DNA of 64,000 bases from CAVQMB01 sp963713445 (GTDB lineage Bacteria; Pseudomonadota; Gammaproteobacteria; Competibacterales; Competibacteraceae): positions 47,545 through 111,544 of the forward strand of contig CAVQMB010000029.1 of the NCBI GenBank assembly GCA_963713445.1. The letters run 5' to 3'. Both the position numbers and the translations under genes were made by a program. Under the pieces are notes generated by a model. That model was not told the DNA's origin. It saw only the letters and a program-made list of their open reading frames with translations, and searched no databases. Numbering within the stretch: position 1 is the stretch's first letter; the number at the start of each line of letters is the position of its first letter. Of the stretch, positions 1-7,957 are shown piece after piece.

Positions 1-178
1 CCAGGATCAGCCGGCTGCCGTGAGCCAATGCATAATAGCGGTCGTCGGCGGTGTCCGCCGGTCCACACCGATCCACGATCGCCAGCCGCAAGCCCCGGTC
101 GGCCAGGGCACAGGCGAGTGTCAGACCGACGGCCCCGGCGCCGGTGATAACGATATCGTAGCCGGATACCTCGTGCAT
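1..178 (-). CDS. ubiH: 2-octaprenyl-6-methoxyphenol hydroxylase-type FAD monooxygenase (N-terminal part)
   Basis: Only the first 59 codons lie in the window; the gene runs off the left edge. The N terminus holds a GAGAVGLTLA dinucleotide-binding motif (residues about 13-22) followed by an acidic strand end (AIVD), the FAD fold of the UbiH/UbiF/VisC class A monooxygenases that hydroxylate the ubiquinone ring. The ATG overlaps the TAA stop of the upstream ygfB homologue (TAATG), so the two are translationally coupled. In E. coli the order is ygfB-pepP-ubiH; pepP is absent from between them here. Family assignment is firm. UbiH rather than another ubiquinone hydroxylase is inferred from the neighbour. 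Confidence 0.75.
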   Translation of the reverse strand, partial: MHEVSGYDIVITGAGAVGLTLACALADRGLRLAIVDRCGPADTADDRYYALAHGSRLIL

Positions 179-717
179 TAGTGGAGTCGTTCAGCAGCGT
201 GGGACCGCAGCGTCTGGTGGACCAGCAATACGCCGACTCGCAGATACTCAATGATTTCAGCGTAAGCGGTTTCATCCGCTTCCTCGCCCGCACTGGCATC
301 GAAGTCCACCCGGATGATATCGTCCAGATCACGCAGAAATTCGCCAGCTTCGCCGGACAACGTCTTGAAGTTCTTGAGGCCGCCCAATCCGAGACCCGTA
401 AGAAAGCCGTGGCCCCAGCCCGCTAGCGCTTCCAGCCGCACCTCCAGGCTTTCTGCGTCATCCGGCAGAAGCAGCTGGAGCTGGAACTGGGGATCATCCA
501 GTTGGCGGGCGGTCGTGTCATACAGCTGCTGCAGTATTTCGGCAACTGCGGCATCAGCATCGGTTTCGACCAATGCGGTGTCAAGCCACACCTGGGGCGG
601 CAGTCTGGGACGGGCGCACAACTGGCCACACAGCAGACCGTGTAGTTCGGCGGGTTCGCCCTGGCCTAGGGACTCGGCCAGCAGATCATAAGCGGGCAGC
701 TCAAAGGCGTTGTTCAT
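178..717 (-). CDS. ygfB: UPF0149 family protein, YgfB-like
   Basis: The protein is 179 aa with the UPF0149/YgfB signature: an LHGLLCG segment near residue 25 and a central GWGHGFLTGLGLGG stretch. The start MNNAFELPAYD at 717 was chosen over an in-frame ATG at 792 because homologues begin shortly before the LHGLLCG segment. It overlaps ubiH by the TAATG junction. YgfB is known to be encoded beside ubiquinone genes; in Pseudomonas it has been linked to control of beta-lactamase expression, but no molecular function follows from the sequence. The protein is acidic and probably cytosolic. Confidence 0.85.
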   Translation of the reverse strand: MNNAFELPAYDLLAESLGQGEPAELHGLLCGQLCARPRLPPQVWLDTALVETDADAAVAEILQQLYDTTARQLDDPQFQLQLLLPDDAESLEVRLEALAGWGHGFLTGLGLGGLKNFKTLSGEAGEFLRDLDDIIRVDFDASAGEEADETAYAEIIEYLRVGVLLVHQTLRSHAAERLH

Positions 718-806
718 TGCCTGATTCCGTGACGATGTTGCAAGGTTAAGGATACCGTGGCGGTTGCGTATTGACCCCATTTGCAGCGGCACTCTAATAT
801 GATGCC

Positions 807-1040
807 ATGGCTGTTAACACGTTCAGTGAAACGACGGAACTCGGATTCGGTAAGCTGGAGGAACGGCTTGCCGAGCTGATTGATCTGTGTCGGCGATTGA
901 CCGATGAAAAGCAGTCCCTGCAAAGGCGCTGTGAATTGCTGCTGCAGGAGCGCCAGTCGTTGATCGATCAGAATGAACAGGCCCGTCTGCGTATTGAAGC
1001 CATGGTCGCCCGGCTCAAGGCGTTGGAGCCTTCGCTATGA
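807..1040 (+). CDS. ZapB-like coiled-coil division protein (TIGR02449 family)
   Basis: This 77-aa protein is almost entirely heptad-like coiled coil (LEERLAELIDLCRRL...LLQERQSLIDQ). Its last codons overlap the start of zapA by 4 nt (ATGA). Small coiled coils of this family sit directly upstream of zapA in many gammaproteobacteria and are thought to be ZapB-like partners linking ZapA/FtsZ at midcell. That role comes from family and position; the sequence itself shows only the coiled coil. Confidence 0.8.
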   Translation: MAVNTFSETTELGFGKLEERLAELIDLCRRLTDEKQSLQRRCELLLQERQSLIDQNEQARLRIEAMVARLKALEPSL

Positions 1041-1354
1041 GTCGCGAACGTCTGGTCAGCATACGCATCATGGACATCGAATACCGAGTTGTGTGTGACC
1101 CCGAACAGGAACAGTTGCTGCTGACGGCCGCCGAGCGGCTCAACGAGACTATGCGGGATATCCGCGACAGTGGCAAGGTTCTGGGGACCGAACGGGTTGC
1201 CGTGATGGCGGCGCTCAATATCAGCTATGAACTAATCGATGTGCAACAGCGGCTCGACGGACTTGAACAGGCTGCTGCAGAACGCACCCGGACATTACTG
1301 GCGCAAATGAATGATGCGCTAGTCGCCTTTGAGCCCAGTGCCGGCTCGGAGTAG
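1037..1354 (+). CDS. zapA: Cell division protein ZapA
   Basis: A 105-aa protein with the ZapA layout: an N-terminal beta domain (VSIRIMDIEYRVVC), the LLTAAERLNETMRDIRDSG helix, the conserved TERVAVMAALNISYEL segment and a C-terminal coiled coil. ZapA bundles FtsZ protofilaments at the septum. It is coupled by a 4-nt overlap to the ZapB-like gene and is followed directly by 6S RNA and fau, an arrangement conserved across gammaproteobacteria. Confidence 0.92.
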   Translation: MSRERLVSIRIMDIEYRVVCDPEQEQLLLTAAERLNETMRDIRDSGKVLGTERVAVMAALNISYELIDVQQRLDGLEQAAAERTRTLLAQMNDALVAFEPSAGSE

Positions 1355-1370
1355 AATATCAATCGCGAGC

Positions 1371-1563
1371 ATCCTCTGCAGTGTTCGTCAGGTACGCCGG
1401 GTAGCCCCTTGATCCTAAGTTTATATACCCGGGAAACATCTTTGCAGTTGCTGGTGAGCATGTCCGCCCTGGTAGCGGAAAGCCTGATGCGCTGCGATGT
1501 TTCCCACGCTTGAGCCTCCGGGTTCAAGGGTAAAGGCAGACCGACGGCACAGGCGGAGGGTGT
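1371..1563 (+). ncRNA. ssrS: 6S RNA (SsrS)
   Basis: The gap between zapA and fau carries a 6S RNA. The 5' strand (ATCCTCTGCAGTGTTCG at 1371) pairs with the 3' strand ending GGCGGAGG near 1559. The conserved internal box CTGGTGAGCATG lies near 1450, and a GGGTTCAAGGG segment near 1520 matches the E. coli 3' arm. 6S RNA mimics an open promoter and sequesters sigma70 RNA polymerase. The ends are estimated from the closing stem. The 3' end overlaps the ribosome-binding site of fau, as expected for processing from an ssrS-fau transcript. Confidence 0.85.
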
Positions 1564-1568
1564 TCCTT

Positions 1569-2156
1569 TTGATTGACTCCACGACGCTACGGCGGACGCT
1601 CCGCGAGCGGCGCAGGCTGTTCGGCGGAACTGACCGTGAGGTGGCGGACCGTGAGCTGCAGCGGCGCATCATCAGCCTGCCCCAATTCCATCGAGCCCGA
1701 TATCTTGCTGGCTACCTTGCCTGCGGCGGTGAATACGATCCTGCCGCTGTCCTGCGGGCGGCCTGGGCGGCGGGCAAGATGGTTTATCTGCCGGTGCTGA
1801 CGGGTCGGGCGCAACCAATGCTATTTGCACTTTATGAACCTGCGAGCGTGCTGCGACCTAATTGGCTGGGCATTCCGGAACCGGTGGTCGGACCCGAGAG
1901 CATGTGTCAACCGGCTGAACTTGATCTGGTGTTGACGCCGCTGGTCGGCTTCGACGCCGCCTGTGGCCGGCTTGGCATGGGTGGCGGCTACTATGACCGT
2001 AGCTTTGCGTTTCTCAACGGCGGCAGCCGCGGGCGACCCTGGTTGCTGGGTGTTGCTTATGAGGTGCAAAAGCTGACGTCGCTGATCCAGCAGCCGTGGG
2101 ACGTGGGACTGGACGCGGTGGCTACTGAGCGGTCGTTGTATCAGGGAGCGGCCTAA
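1569..2156 (+). CDS. fau: 5-formyltetrahydrofolate cyclo-ligase
   Basis: The protein is about 195 aa and converts 5-formyl-THF to 5,10-methenyl-THF with ATP. Visible features are the N-terminal basic TLRRTLRERRR helix, the LDLVLTPLVGFD segment and the C-terminal GMGGGYYDRSF motif that binds ATP/Mg in this family. A longer in-frame ATG at 1497 lies inside 6S RNA. The TTG at 1569 is preferred because GGAGG (1555-1559) sits 9 nt upstream. Position downstream of ssrS matches E. coli ygfA. Confidence 0.88.
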   Translation: MIDSTTLRRTLRERRRLFGGTDREVADRELQRRIISLPQFHRARYLAGYLACGGEYDPAAVLRAAWAAGKMVYLPVLTGRAQPMLFALYEPASVLRPNWLGIPEPVVGPESMCQPAELDLVLTPLVGFDAACGRLGMGGGYYDRSFAFLNGGSRGRPWLLGVAYEVQKLTSLIQQPWDVGLDAVATERSLYQGAA

Positions 2157-2170
2157 TTAAGGGGTAGGGC

Positions 2171-2629
2171 ATGAAGTTCTGGTTGATGAAATCCGAGCCA
2201 GCGGCATTCAGCATTGACGATTTGGCCTTGGAACCTGAGCAGAGCACACACTGGGACGGCGTGCGCAACTACCAGGCCCGCAACATGATGCGTGACCAGA
2301 TGAAGGTCGGCGACCAAGTCCTATTTTATCATTCCAATACCAACCCGCCGGGTGTGGTAGGCATAGCCGAGGTGGTGCGCGAAGGTTACCCCGACCACAC
2401 CGCGTTCGACCCCGGCGACCCGCACTATGACCCCAAGAGCGATCGAGACAGGCCGCGCTGGTATATGGTCGACGTGCGGCTGGTTCGTAAGCTGCGTCGC
2501 ACGATCACCCTTGGTGAACTCCGGGCTCGGCCGGAGCTCGCCGGGTTTGCGCTGGTGCAGCGCGGCAACCGGCTTTCGGTGATGCCGGTAACCGAGCAGC
2601 AATGGCGCACTATTCTTAGCCTGGAGTAG
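2171..2629 (+). CDS. EVE domain-containing protein (THYN1-like)
   Basis: A 152-aa single-domain EVE (formerly DUF55) protein: it opens with MKFWLMKSEP and has the family motifs WDGVRNYQARN, VLFYHSN and PGVVGIAEV. EVE domains belong to the PUA-like fold and are thought to bind modified bases in nucleic acid; the substrate here is unknown. It lies 14 nt after fau. Its 3' end overlaps the convergent ilvA by 14 nt. Confidence 0.88.
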   Translation: MKFWLMKSEPAAFSIDDLALEPEQSTHWDGVRNYQARNMMRDQMKVGDQVLFYHSNTNPPGVVGIAEVVREGYPDHTAFDPGDPHYDPKSDRDRPRWYMVDVRLVRKLRRTITLGELRARPELAGFALVQRGNRLSVMPVTEQQWRTILSLE

Positions 2630-4154
2630 GACCCATTTGGATGTGGTTAGCCAGGAACAGGTCGTACGCTGGATTGTCCGCCTCGCGGTGGAAGGCGTAA
2701 CCAATCTCGTGAAAGTAGCGCTCTAAAGCAGGCCGCTTGGCGTCCGGTACCTGGATGCCAGCCAGGACTCGCCCGTAGGCCGAGCCGTGGTTGCGGTAAT
2801 GAAACAGGCTGATGTTCCAGGGTCCCAGTCCCTGCAAAAATCTCAGCAGCGCGCCCGGCCGTTCAGGGAATTCGAACCGGTATAATGCTTCGTCGTCGAT
2901 GCCAGCGGTACGGCCACCGACCATGTAGCGCACGTGCAGCTTAGCCATCTCGTCGTCGGTGAGATCGAGTACCGGGTAACCGGCCTCGCTTAGCCGGGCG
3001 ATGATGGCTTCGCGTTCCCGGCGTCCGTCACGCAATTCGATGCCGACGAAGATGTGGGCTTTGGCGCGATCCGCATAGCGGTAATTGAACTCGGTCACGC
3101 TGCGCTTTCCGATAATCTCACAGAAGGCCAGGAAGCTCCCGGGCCGCTCGGGAATGGTAACCGCCAAGAGGGCTTCTTTCTGCTCGCCGATGTCGGCCCG
3201 CTCGGCAACGTGACGCAAGCGGTCGAAGTTGATGTTGGCGCCGGTGTTGATGGCGACCAAGTTGGCACCGTGCAGTTGTTCGCGCTCAACGTATTTCTTT
3301 AATCCGGCGACGCCCAGCGCTCCGGCCGGCTCGGCGATAGCACGGGTGTCGTCGTAAGTGTCCTTGATTGCGGCACAGATTTCGTCAGTGCTGACCAATA
3401 CGACTTCATCCACCAATTCGCGCGCGATATGGAAGGTTTCCTTACCCACTTGGCGCACTGCTACACCATCAGCGAAAATGCCGACTTGGTCCAGCACGAC
3501 TCGGCGGTTCTGGCGCAATGACTCATACATGGTGGGCGCGTCACAGGGCTCGACGCCGATGATCTTGATCTCCGGCCGCAGGGATTTGATGCAGCTGGCA
3601 ATACCGGCTATCAGGCCGCCGCCGCCGATGCTGACGAAAATGGCCTCGAGCGGCTTCGGGTGCTGGCGCAGGATTTCCATTCCGACAGTCCCTTGTCCCG
3701 CGATGACCTCAGGGTCATCGAACGGGTGGACGAACGTAAGTCCCTGGGCGGCCTCCAACTTGCGGGCATGGAGATAGGCTTCGTCAAAAGTATCGCCATG
3801 CAGCACCACTTCGCCGCCAAAATTGTGTACTGCCTGGACCTTTATGGCTGGGGTTGTCTCTGGCATCACGATGACAGCCCTGATGCCCAGGGTACGGCCG
3901 GCCAGGGCCACACCCTGGGCATGGTTGCCCGCTGAGGCGCAGATGACCCCACGTTGCTGGGCGTCGTTGTCGAGGCCGGCGATTTTGTTGTAGGCGCCGC
4001 GCAGCTTGAATGAAAATACCGGCTGCAGATCTTCGCGCTTGAGCCGGATGTGGTTGTCAAGTCGTTTTGACAAACGCGTAAGAGGGTCGAGGGGGCTCTC
4101 TATTGCGACGTCGTAGACCCGCGCCGTGAGGATCTTCTTGATGTATTTCTGCAT
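2616..4154 (-). CDS. ilvA: Threonine ammonia-lyase, biosynthetic
   Basis: The 512-aa length matches E. coli IlvA (514). It deaminates threonine to 2-oxobutanoate, the first step of isoleucine synthesis. The PLP lysine is K50 in FSFKLRGAY, the phosphate-binding loop is SIGGGGLIAG (about 176-185), and two ACT-like regulatory modules occupy roughly residues 330-510, as expected for isoleucine feedback inhibition. The ACT region separates it from the short catabolic TdcB type. Start at 4154; it is divergent from rpiA. Confidence 0.93.
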   Translation of the reverse strand: MQKYIKKILTARVYDVAIESPLDPLTRLSKRLDNHIRLKREDLQPVFSFKLRGAYNKIAGLDNDAQQRGVICASAGNHAQGVALAGRTLGIRAVIVMPETTPAIKVQAVHNFGGEVVLHGDTFDEAYLHARKLEAAQGLTFVHPFDDPEVIAGQGTVGMEILRQHPKPLEAIFVSIGGGGLIAGIASCIKSLRPEIKIIGVEPCDAPTMYESLRQNRRVVLDQVGIFADGVAVRQVGKETFHIARELVDEVVLVSTDEICAAIKDTYDDTRAIAEPAGALGVAGLKKYVEREQLHGANLVAINTGANINFDRLRHVAERADIGEQKEALLAVTIPERPGSFLAFCEIIGKRSVTEFNYRYADRAKAHIFVGIELRDGRREREAIIARLSEAGYPVLDLTDDEMAKLHVRYMVGGRTAGIDDEALYRFEFPERPGALLRFLQGLGPWNISLFHYRNHGSAYGRVLAGIQVPDAKRPALERYFHEIGYAFHREADNPAYDLFLANHIQMGPTPG

Positions 4155-4224
4155 GCTCGTCTCGGGGGGCTGGCTGGGACGTTACAATGTGATCTGGTCA
4201 CACAGTTCAGGGGGACGTAGATCG

Positions 4225-4884
4225 ATGGAGACGGATAATCAGAAGCGCTTGGCTGCTGAGGCCGCTCTCGAGTTTGTCGAATCCGACATGATCGTTGGCG
4301 TGGGCACTGGCTCCACAGTAAACCATTTTATCGATGCACTGGCCCGGGTCAAAGGTAAGATTGATGCGGCGGTGTCCAGTAGCGAAGCAACCACCCAGCG
4401 GCTCAGAGCATGTGGCATTACCGTCTTGGAGCTTAATGCGGCCGGACCCTTGCCGTTGTATGTCGACGGGGCCGATGAGGCGACCCGATTCCTGCAACTG
4501 ATCAAAGGTGGAGGCGGCGCCCTCACGCGCGAGAAAGTGGTCGCCGCCGCGAGCGACCGGTTCGTCTGTATCGCTGATCAGAGCAAGCTGGTGGATGTGC
4601 TGGGCCGCTATCCGCTGCCAATAGAAGTTATTCCAATGGCACGCAGCCATGTCGGTCGGGAGCTGCTTAAGTTTGGTGGACAACCGGTGCTTCGGGAGAA
4701 TTTCATCACCGACAACGGCAATCTCATTCTGGATGTCTACAATCTTGAAATACTGGAACCAGCCAAGTTGGAGGATCAGCTTAACAACATTGCGGGCGTG
4801 GTAACCGTTGGTATTTTCGCCCGGCGTCCGGCTGATGTCTTGCTACTGGCGGGGGAAGATGGAGTAGAGCGTATTGATCGTTGA
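4225..4884 (+). CDS. rpiA: Ribose-5-phosphate isomerase A
   Basis: A 219-aa protein that interconverts ribose-5-phosphate and ribulose-5-phosphate in the pentose phosphate pathway. Diagnostic motifs are GTGSTVNHF (phosphate binding), YVDGADEA (catalytic Asp) and KGGGGALTREK. The METDNQKR start at 4225, preceded by AGGGGGA at 4209-4215, was chosen over an in-frame ATG 99 nt upstream. It is divergent from ilvA, which is also the common arrangement in other gammaproteobacteria. Confidence 0.94.
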   Translation: METDNQKRLAAEAALEFVESDMIVGVGTGSTVNHFIDALARVKGKIDAAVSSSEATTQRLRACGITVLELNAAGPLPLYVDGADEATRFLQLIKGGGGALTREKVVAAASDRFVCIADQSKLVDVLGRYPLPIEVIPMARSHVGRELLKFGGQPVLRENFITDNGNLILDVYNLEILEPAKLEDQLNNIAGVVTVGIFARRPADVLLLAGEDGVERIDR

Positions 4885-4888
4885 TCAA

Positions 4889-4921
4889 ACGGGAAAGGGC
4901 GCCTAAGGCGCCCTTTCCCGT
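4889..4921. terminator. Bidirectional intrinsic terminator between rpiA and porin
   Basis: A perfect inverted repeat (CGGGAAAGGGCGCC / GGCGCCCTTTCCCG, 14 bp, 3-nt loop) lies between the convergent rpiA and porin genes. On the minus strand the stem is followed by TTTGATC, so it can serve the porin transcript. The U-tract is weak in both directions. Confidence 0.75.
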
Positions 4922-4948
4922 CACGCATCGGCGGCGTTGTGGCTCGCC

Positions 4949-5956
4949 TCAGAAGTCGTGCCGGAAGCCGACGCTGAACAGCTTGTCCCGGGCATTGACC
5001 GGGTCGTTTTTAGCATCCATATATTCGGCCCAGATTCGGGTGCGCTTGCTAAGGTTATGTTGCACGCCGACAGTCCAATCCTTGTTCTTGCCATTCATGC
5101 CATCGGGACTGTACACATAGTAGCCAGCCCGCAGTGTATTGTTTGCCAACGTGTACTGACCGGTTACCTGCCAAGCCTTGCCTGCGCCCAGCGGCGTGCC
5201 GTCCACATAGGTATCACCGAAAGCGGTGCCAACGTCGCCCTTATACTTCTGATAGCCAGCGCCCAAGGTGAAACCGGCTAATTCGTAGCTGCCCGAGACA
5301 CCCCATGCGGTAACGTTATCACTACCGGGGGTGCTGTTTTTCTGTTCCAGGTAAGTGGCACCGAAGCCTGCCGGGCCAAAGGAGAAGTTGGCCCCGACGT
5401 TCCAGAGATCCACACCCGACGAGTTGGAGGTGCCACCGTAAGTGCTTTGGCTCATCGCCATCAAGGCTTCACCCTGCACCCACGGAATGCTGTCAGGCGT
5501 CTTATAGGCGATCGCATTATTCAGGCGGTAGGGGCCCGCGTAGCCACCGTGCGCGCCGGTACCAATCGGATCGGTGACGTTGTAAATGTCGTTACGGCCG
5601 ACGACGTCGTAGAAGGGGGACCACTGCGTACCGATGGTGACAGCACCGAAGCCACCTTTAAGGCCGGCCCATGCCAGCCGTCCACGGAAGCCATGGCCAG
5701 CAGCACCAAAGCCACCATTGAAAGCGCCAATGTTGATTCCGGCCTCTACCTGGTAGATGGCGCTAAGACCGTTGCCGAGGTCCTCGGAACCCTTGACACC
5801 CCAGCGCGAGTAGCGGTCGTTGACGCCCCACGAACCCGCCTCACTGGAATGTTCGACTGATGGCCGCAGCGAGCCATAAAACGTGGTTTCCGCCTGCGCA
5901 GCGGCGGAAGCGGCCATGGCGGCGGCTACGGCTAACGCGATAGCTGACTTTTTCAT
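4949..5956 (-). CDS. Outer membrane porin, Gram-negative trimeric type
   Basis: A 335-aa porin with a signal peptide (MKKSAIALAVAAAMAASAAAQA, cleavage about 22), a mature start ETTFYGSLR, repeated amphipathic beta strands and the C-terminal FSVGFRHDF ending in Phe, the BAM-recognised signature. It is of the general-diffusion porin family (Gram_porin_4 type); solute specificity cannot be read. The start at 5956 is set by the signal peptide and AGGAG at 5965-5969 (minus strand). It is monocistronic with its own promoter and terminator. Confidence 0.9.
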   Translation of the reverse strand: MKKSAIALAVAAAMAASAAAQAETTFYGSLRPSVEHSSEAGSWGVNDRYSRWGVKGSEDLGNGLSAIYQVEAGINIGAFNGGFGAAGHGFRGRLAWAGLKGGFGAVTIGTQWSPFYDVVGRNDIYNVTDPIGTGAHGGYAGPYRLNNAIAYKTPDSIPWVQGEALMAMSQSTYGGTSNSSGVDLWNVGANFSFGPAGFGATYLEQKNSTPGSDNVTAWGVSGSYELAGFTLGAGYQKYKGDVGTAFGDTYVDGTPLGAGKAWQVTGQYTLANNTLRAGYYVYSPDGMNGKNKDWTVGVQHNLSKRTRIWAEYMDAKNDPVNARDKLFSVGFRHDF

Positions 5957-6020
5957 TACAGGACTCCTAGGTTTGTGTTGCAAACAAACAACAACGTGAG
6001 CAGAACTCTTCGTTGCGCAT

Positions 6021-6049
6021 TTTATACTTATTTCGACGCATGAAAGCAA
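6021..6049 (-). promoter_or_regulatory. Sigma70-type promoter of the porin
   Basis: On the minus strand TTGCTT (6044-6049) and TATAAA (6021-6026) are separated by exactly 17 nt in an AT-rich patch about 65 nt before the porin ATG. The -10 element matches consensus 5/6; the -35 is weak (3/6). Confidence 0.55.
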
Positions 6050-6268
6050 CTATTTTTTCAAAAAGGCTACAAAACGCCGGCATTTGTTGCGTTCATACAA
6101 CTCATGCCTAGTCATACTGCCAGCGTGTTGTCCGGTCTGATCATATTTCGCAGGATCGCAATACACTCAAAGTACCTACCCATTAGTATTGCCCCGTGCT
6201 TAATCGGTGTAATGATACCAAAATACAACGAAAATTTGTGTGTGACAAAACACCATTTGGACCAACGC

Positions 6269-6300
6269 AAAAAGCCCGCTCCCCGAAGGAAGTGGGCTTT
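6269..6300 (-). terminator. Intrinsic terminator of the rplM-rpsI operon
   Basis: Read on the minus strand, AAAGCCCACTTCC-TTC-GGGGAGCGGGCTTTTT forms a GC-rich hairpin with one mismatch and bulge region, closing in a run of five T. It lies about 35 nt after the rpsI stop. Confidence 0.85.
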
Positions 6301-6335
6301 GCTCTGCCTCCATCCGCCGCCGTTGGGCGTGGCGG

Positions 6336-6734
6336 TTAGCGCTTGGAGTACTGGGTCGCCCGACGTGCTTTGCGCAGGCCTACTTTCTTGCGTTCCACGG
6401 CGCGCGCGTCCCGCGTCACGAAGCCGGCCTGGCGTAGCGAAGGCCGCAAGCTCTCGTCATAGGCCATCAGTGCGCGGGTGATGCCATGACGGATGGCCCC
6501 CGCTTGACCGGACATGCCGCCGCCCTTAACAGTGACATGCAGGTCGACCCGGTCTGCCATGTCCGTGGTCACCAAGGCCTGGCGGGCAATCATGCGCGAT
6601 GTTTCGCGGCCGAAATACTCGTCCATCGATTTTTTGTTGACGGTTATCTTCCCGCTACCGCCCAGGCGCAGGAACACACGCGCTGTTGCGGTCTTGCGAC
6701 GACCCGTGCCGTAATATTGTTCCATCGTGGCCAT
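6336..6734 (-). CDS. rpsI: Small ribosomal subunit protein uS9
   Basis: A 132-aa uS9: YYGTGRRKTATARVFL near the N terminus, the GGGMSGQAGAIRHGI core and the invariant C-terminal SKR tail that reaches the P site. The start at 6734 (MATMEQYY) is used; a second ATG 9 nt later gives MEQYY. It follows rplM by 7 nt, the universal rplM-rpsI pair. Confidence 0.95.
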   Translation of the reverse strand: MATMEQYYGTGRRKTATARVFLRLGGSGKITVNKKSMDEYFGRETSRMIARQALVTTDMADRVDLHVTVKGGGMSGQAGAIRHGITRALMAYDESLRPSLRQAGFVTRDARAVERKKVGLRKARRATQYSKR

Positions 6735-6741
6735 GACTGTT

Positions 6742-7170
6742 TCAGAGTTCCAGTGGTTGCGGTTGCTGGGCGGTGTGGCGGTGTTCCGAGCCGCCATAAA
6801 CTTTCAGCTTACGGAACATCTCCCGACCCAGTGGATTCTTCGGCAGCATGCCTTTGACGGCTGTCTGTAGCACGCGTTCCGGTGCTTTAGCCAGCAGTTT
6901 ATCTAGGGTGATGGACTTCATGTTGCCAATGTAGCCGCTGTGCTGATAGTAGACCTTGTCAGTCATCTTGCGGCCGGTCACGCGGATTTTTTCGGCATTA
7001 ACCACGACGATATAATCACCGGTATCGACATGCGGTGTATATTCCGCCTTGTGCTTGCCGCGCAGGCGCCGCGCGATCTCGGTCGCGAGTCGCCCCAGTG
7101 TCTTGTCCGTGGCATCCACAAGATACCAGTCGCGCTTCACTTCAGCGGGTTTGGCGCTGAACGTTTTCAT
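6742..7170 (-). CDS. rplM: Large ribosomal subunit protein uL13
   Basis: The 142-aa length equals E. coli L13. It begins MKTFSAKPAEVKRDWYLVDA and has the HVDTGDYIVVVNAEKIRVTG and KVYGGSEHRHTAQQP signatures. E. coli L13 represses its own operon translationally; whether that applies here is not visible. It is first gene of rplM-rpsI, behind the promoter at 7211-7239. Confidence 0.96.
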   Translation of the reverse strand: MKTFSAKPAEVKRDWYLVDATDKTLGRLATEIARRLRGKHKAEYTPHVDTGDYIVVVNAEKIRVTGRKMTDKVYYQHSGYIGNMKSITLDKLLAKAPERVLQTAVKGMLPKNPLGREMFRKLKVYGGSEHRHTAQQPQPLEL

Positions 7171-7210
7171 CGAGCTCTGCTCCGAAAACTGCCTGTTGCA
7201 AAGGGATGCA

Positions 7211-7239
7211 ATGGTACCGGAGGCCGTTGGGTTTGACAA
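7211..7239 (-). promoter_or_regulatory. Sigma70-type promoter of rplM-rpsI
   Basis: On the minus strand TTGTCA (7234-7239, 5/6) and TACCAT (7211-7216, 4/6) are separated by exactly 17 nt, about 40 nt upstream of the rplM ATG. The same region is divergent to coq7. Confidence 0.5.
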
Positions 7240-7312
7240 GACTGGTCCTCCTGGTAGCAGAATAGCCCCACTTAACCAACCACATGGCGTGCCATGCCGA
7301 GGAGAGTACAAC

Positions 7313-7957
7313 GTGGTGGAACGGCGCTACACACTGGCCGATCATGTCCTTATGCAGTTCGATCAGGCGCTACGCACGCTTACGGGCCACCCGGCCACCA
7401 GTGGCCGCGGTGATCCTGCTGCAGACGCTCAGACAGACGGCTTGAATGATTCTGAGCGTGCCCGCGCAATCCGCTTGATGCGCGTTAACCACACCGGTGA
7501 AGTGTGTGCCCAGGCCTTATACCAAGGCCAGGCGGTCGCCGCGCGCACGCCGACAGTACGTAAGGTCATGGAGTCGGCGGCGGTCGAGGAGGGCGACCAC
7601 CTGGTCTGGTGTGATCACCGCATCCGTGAGCTGGGCGGACGCCCGAGCGTGCTTAATCCGCTGTTTTATGGTGGATCACTGCTCTTGGGTGCGCTGGCTG
7701 CCCGGGCCGGAGATCGCTGGAGTCTGGGTTTTCTGGCCGAGACCGAGCATCAGGTTGAACAGCACCTGGACCGCTACCGCCGACGGTTGCCACCGCACGA
7801 TAACAAGAGCCGGGCCGTTTTGGCCACCATGCACGACGATGAACGCCATCATGCCAATACCGCCGAGGAAGCCGGCGGCCGGCCGCTGCCGTGGCCGCTC
7901 CGGTTGAGCATGAAACTTGGCTCAAAACTGATGACACGCTCGACCTATTGGGTCTAG
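7313..7957 (+). CDS. coq7: Ubiquinone hydroxylase Coq7 (diiron 3-demethoxyubiquinol monooxygenase)
   Basis: A 214-aa diiron protein that performs the last ring hydroxylation of ubiquinone synthesis. Iron ligands sit in NHTGEVCAQALY, VEEGDH, ETEHQVEQH and DDERHH, the four E/H clusters of the family. The GTG start at 7313 follows GAGGAG (7299-7304) and gives the usual N terminus; in-frame upstream sequence is unlike Coq7. Coq7 replaces the flavin enzyme UbiF in pseudomonads and relatives. The TAG stop overlaps that of osmC. Confidence 0.92.
   Translation: MVERRYTLADHVLMQFDQALRTLTGHPATSGRGDPAADAQTDGLNDSERARAIRLMRVNHTGEVCAQALYQGQAVAARTPTVRKVMESAAVEEGDHLVWCDHRIRELGGRPSVLNPLFYGGSLLLGALAARAGDRWSLGFLAETEHQVEQHLDRYRRRLPPHDNKSRAVLATMHDDERHHANTAEEAGGRPLPWPLRLSMKLGSKLMTRSTYWV

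Larger units (their letters stand above)
5957..6335. other. Intergenic region, porin to rpsI
   Basis: Apart from the porin promoter and the rpsI terminator, the stretch 6050-6268 is AT-rich and shows no ORF with a ribosome-binding site and no obvious structured RNA. Confidence 0.6.
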
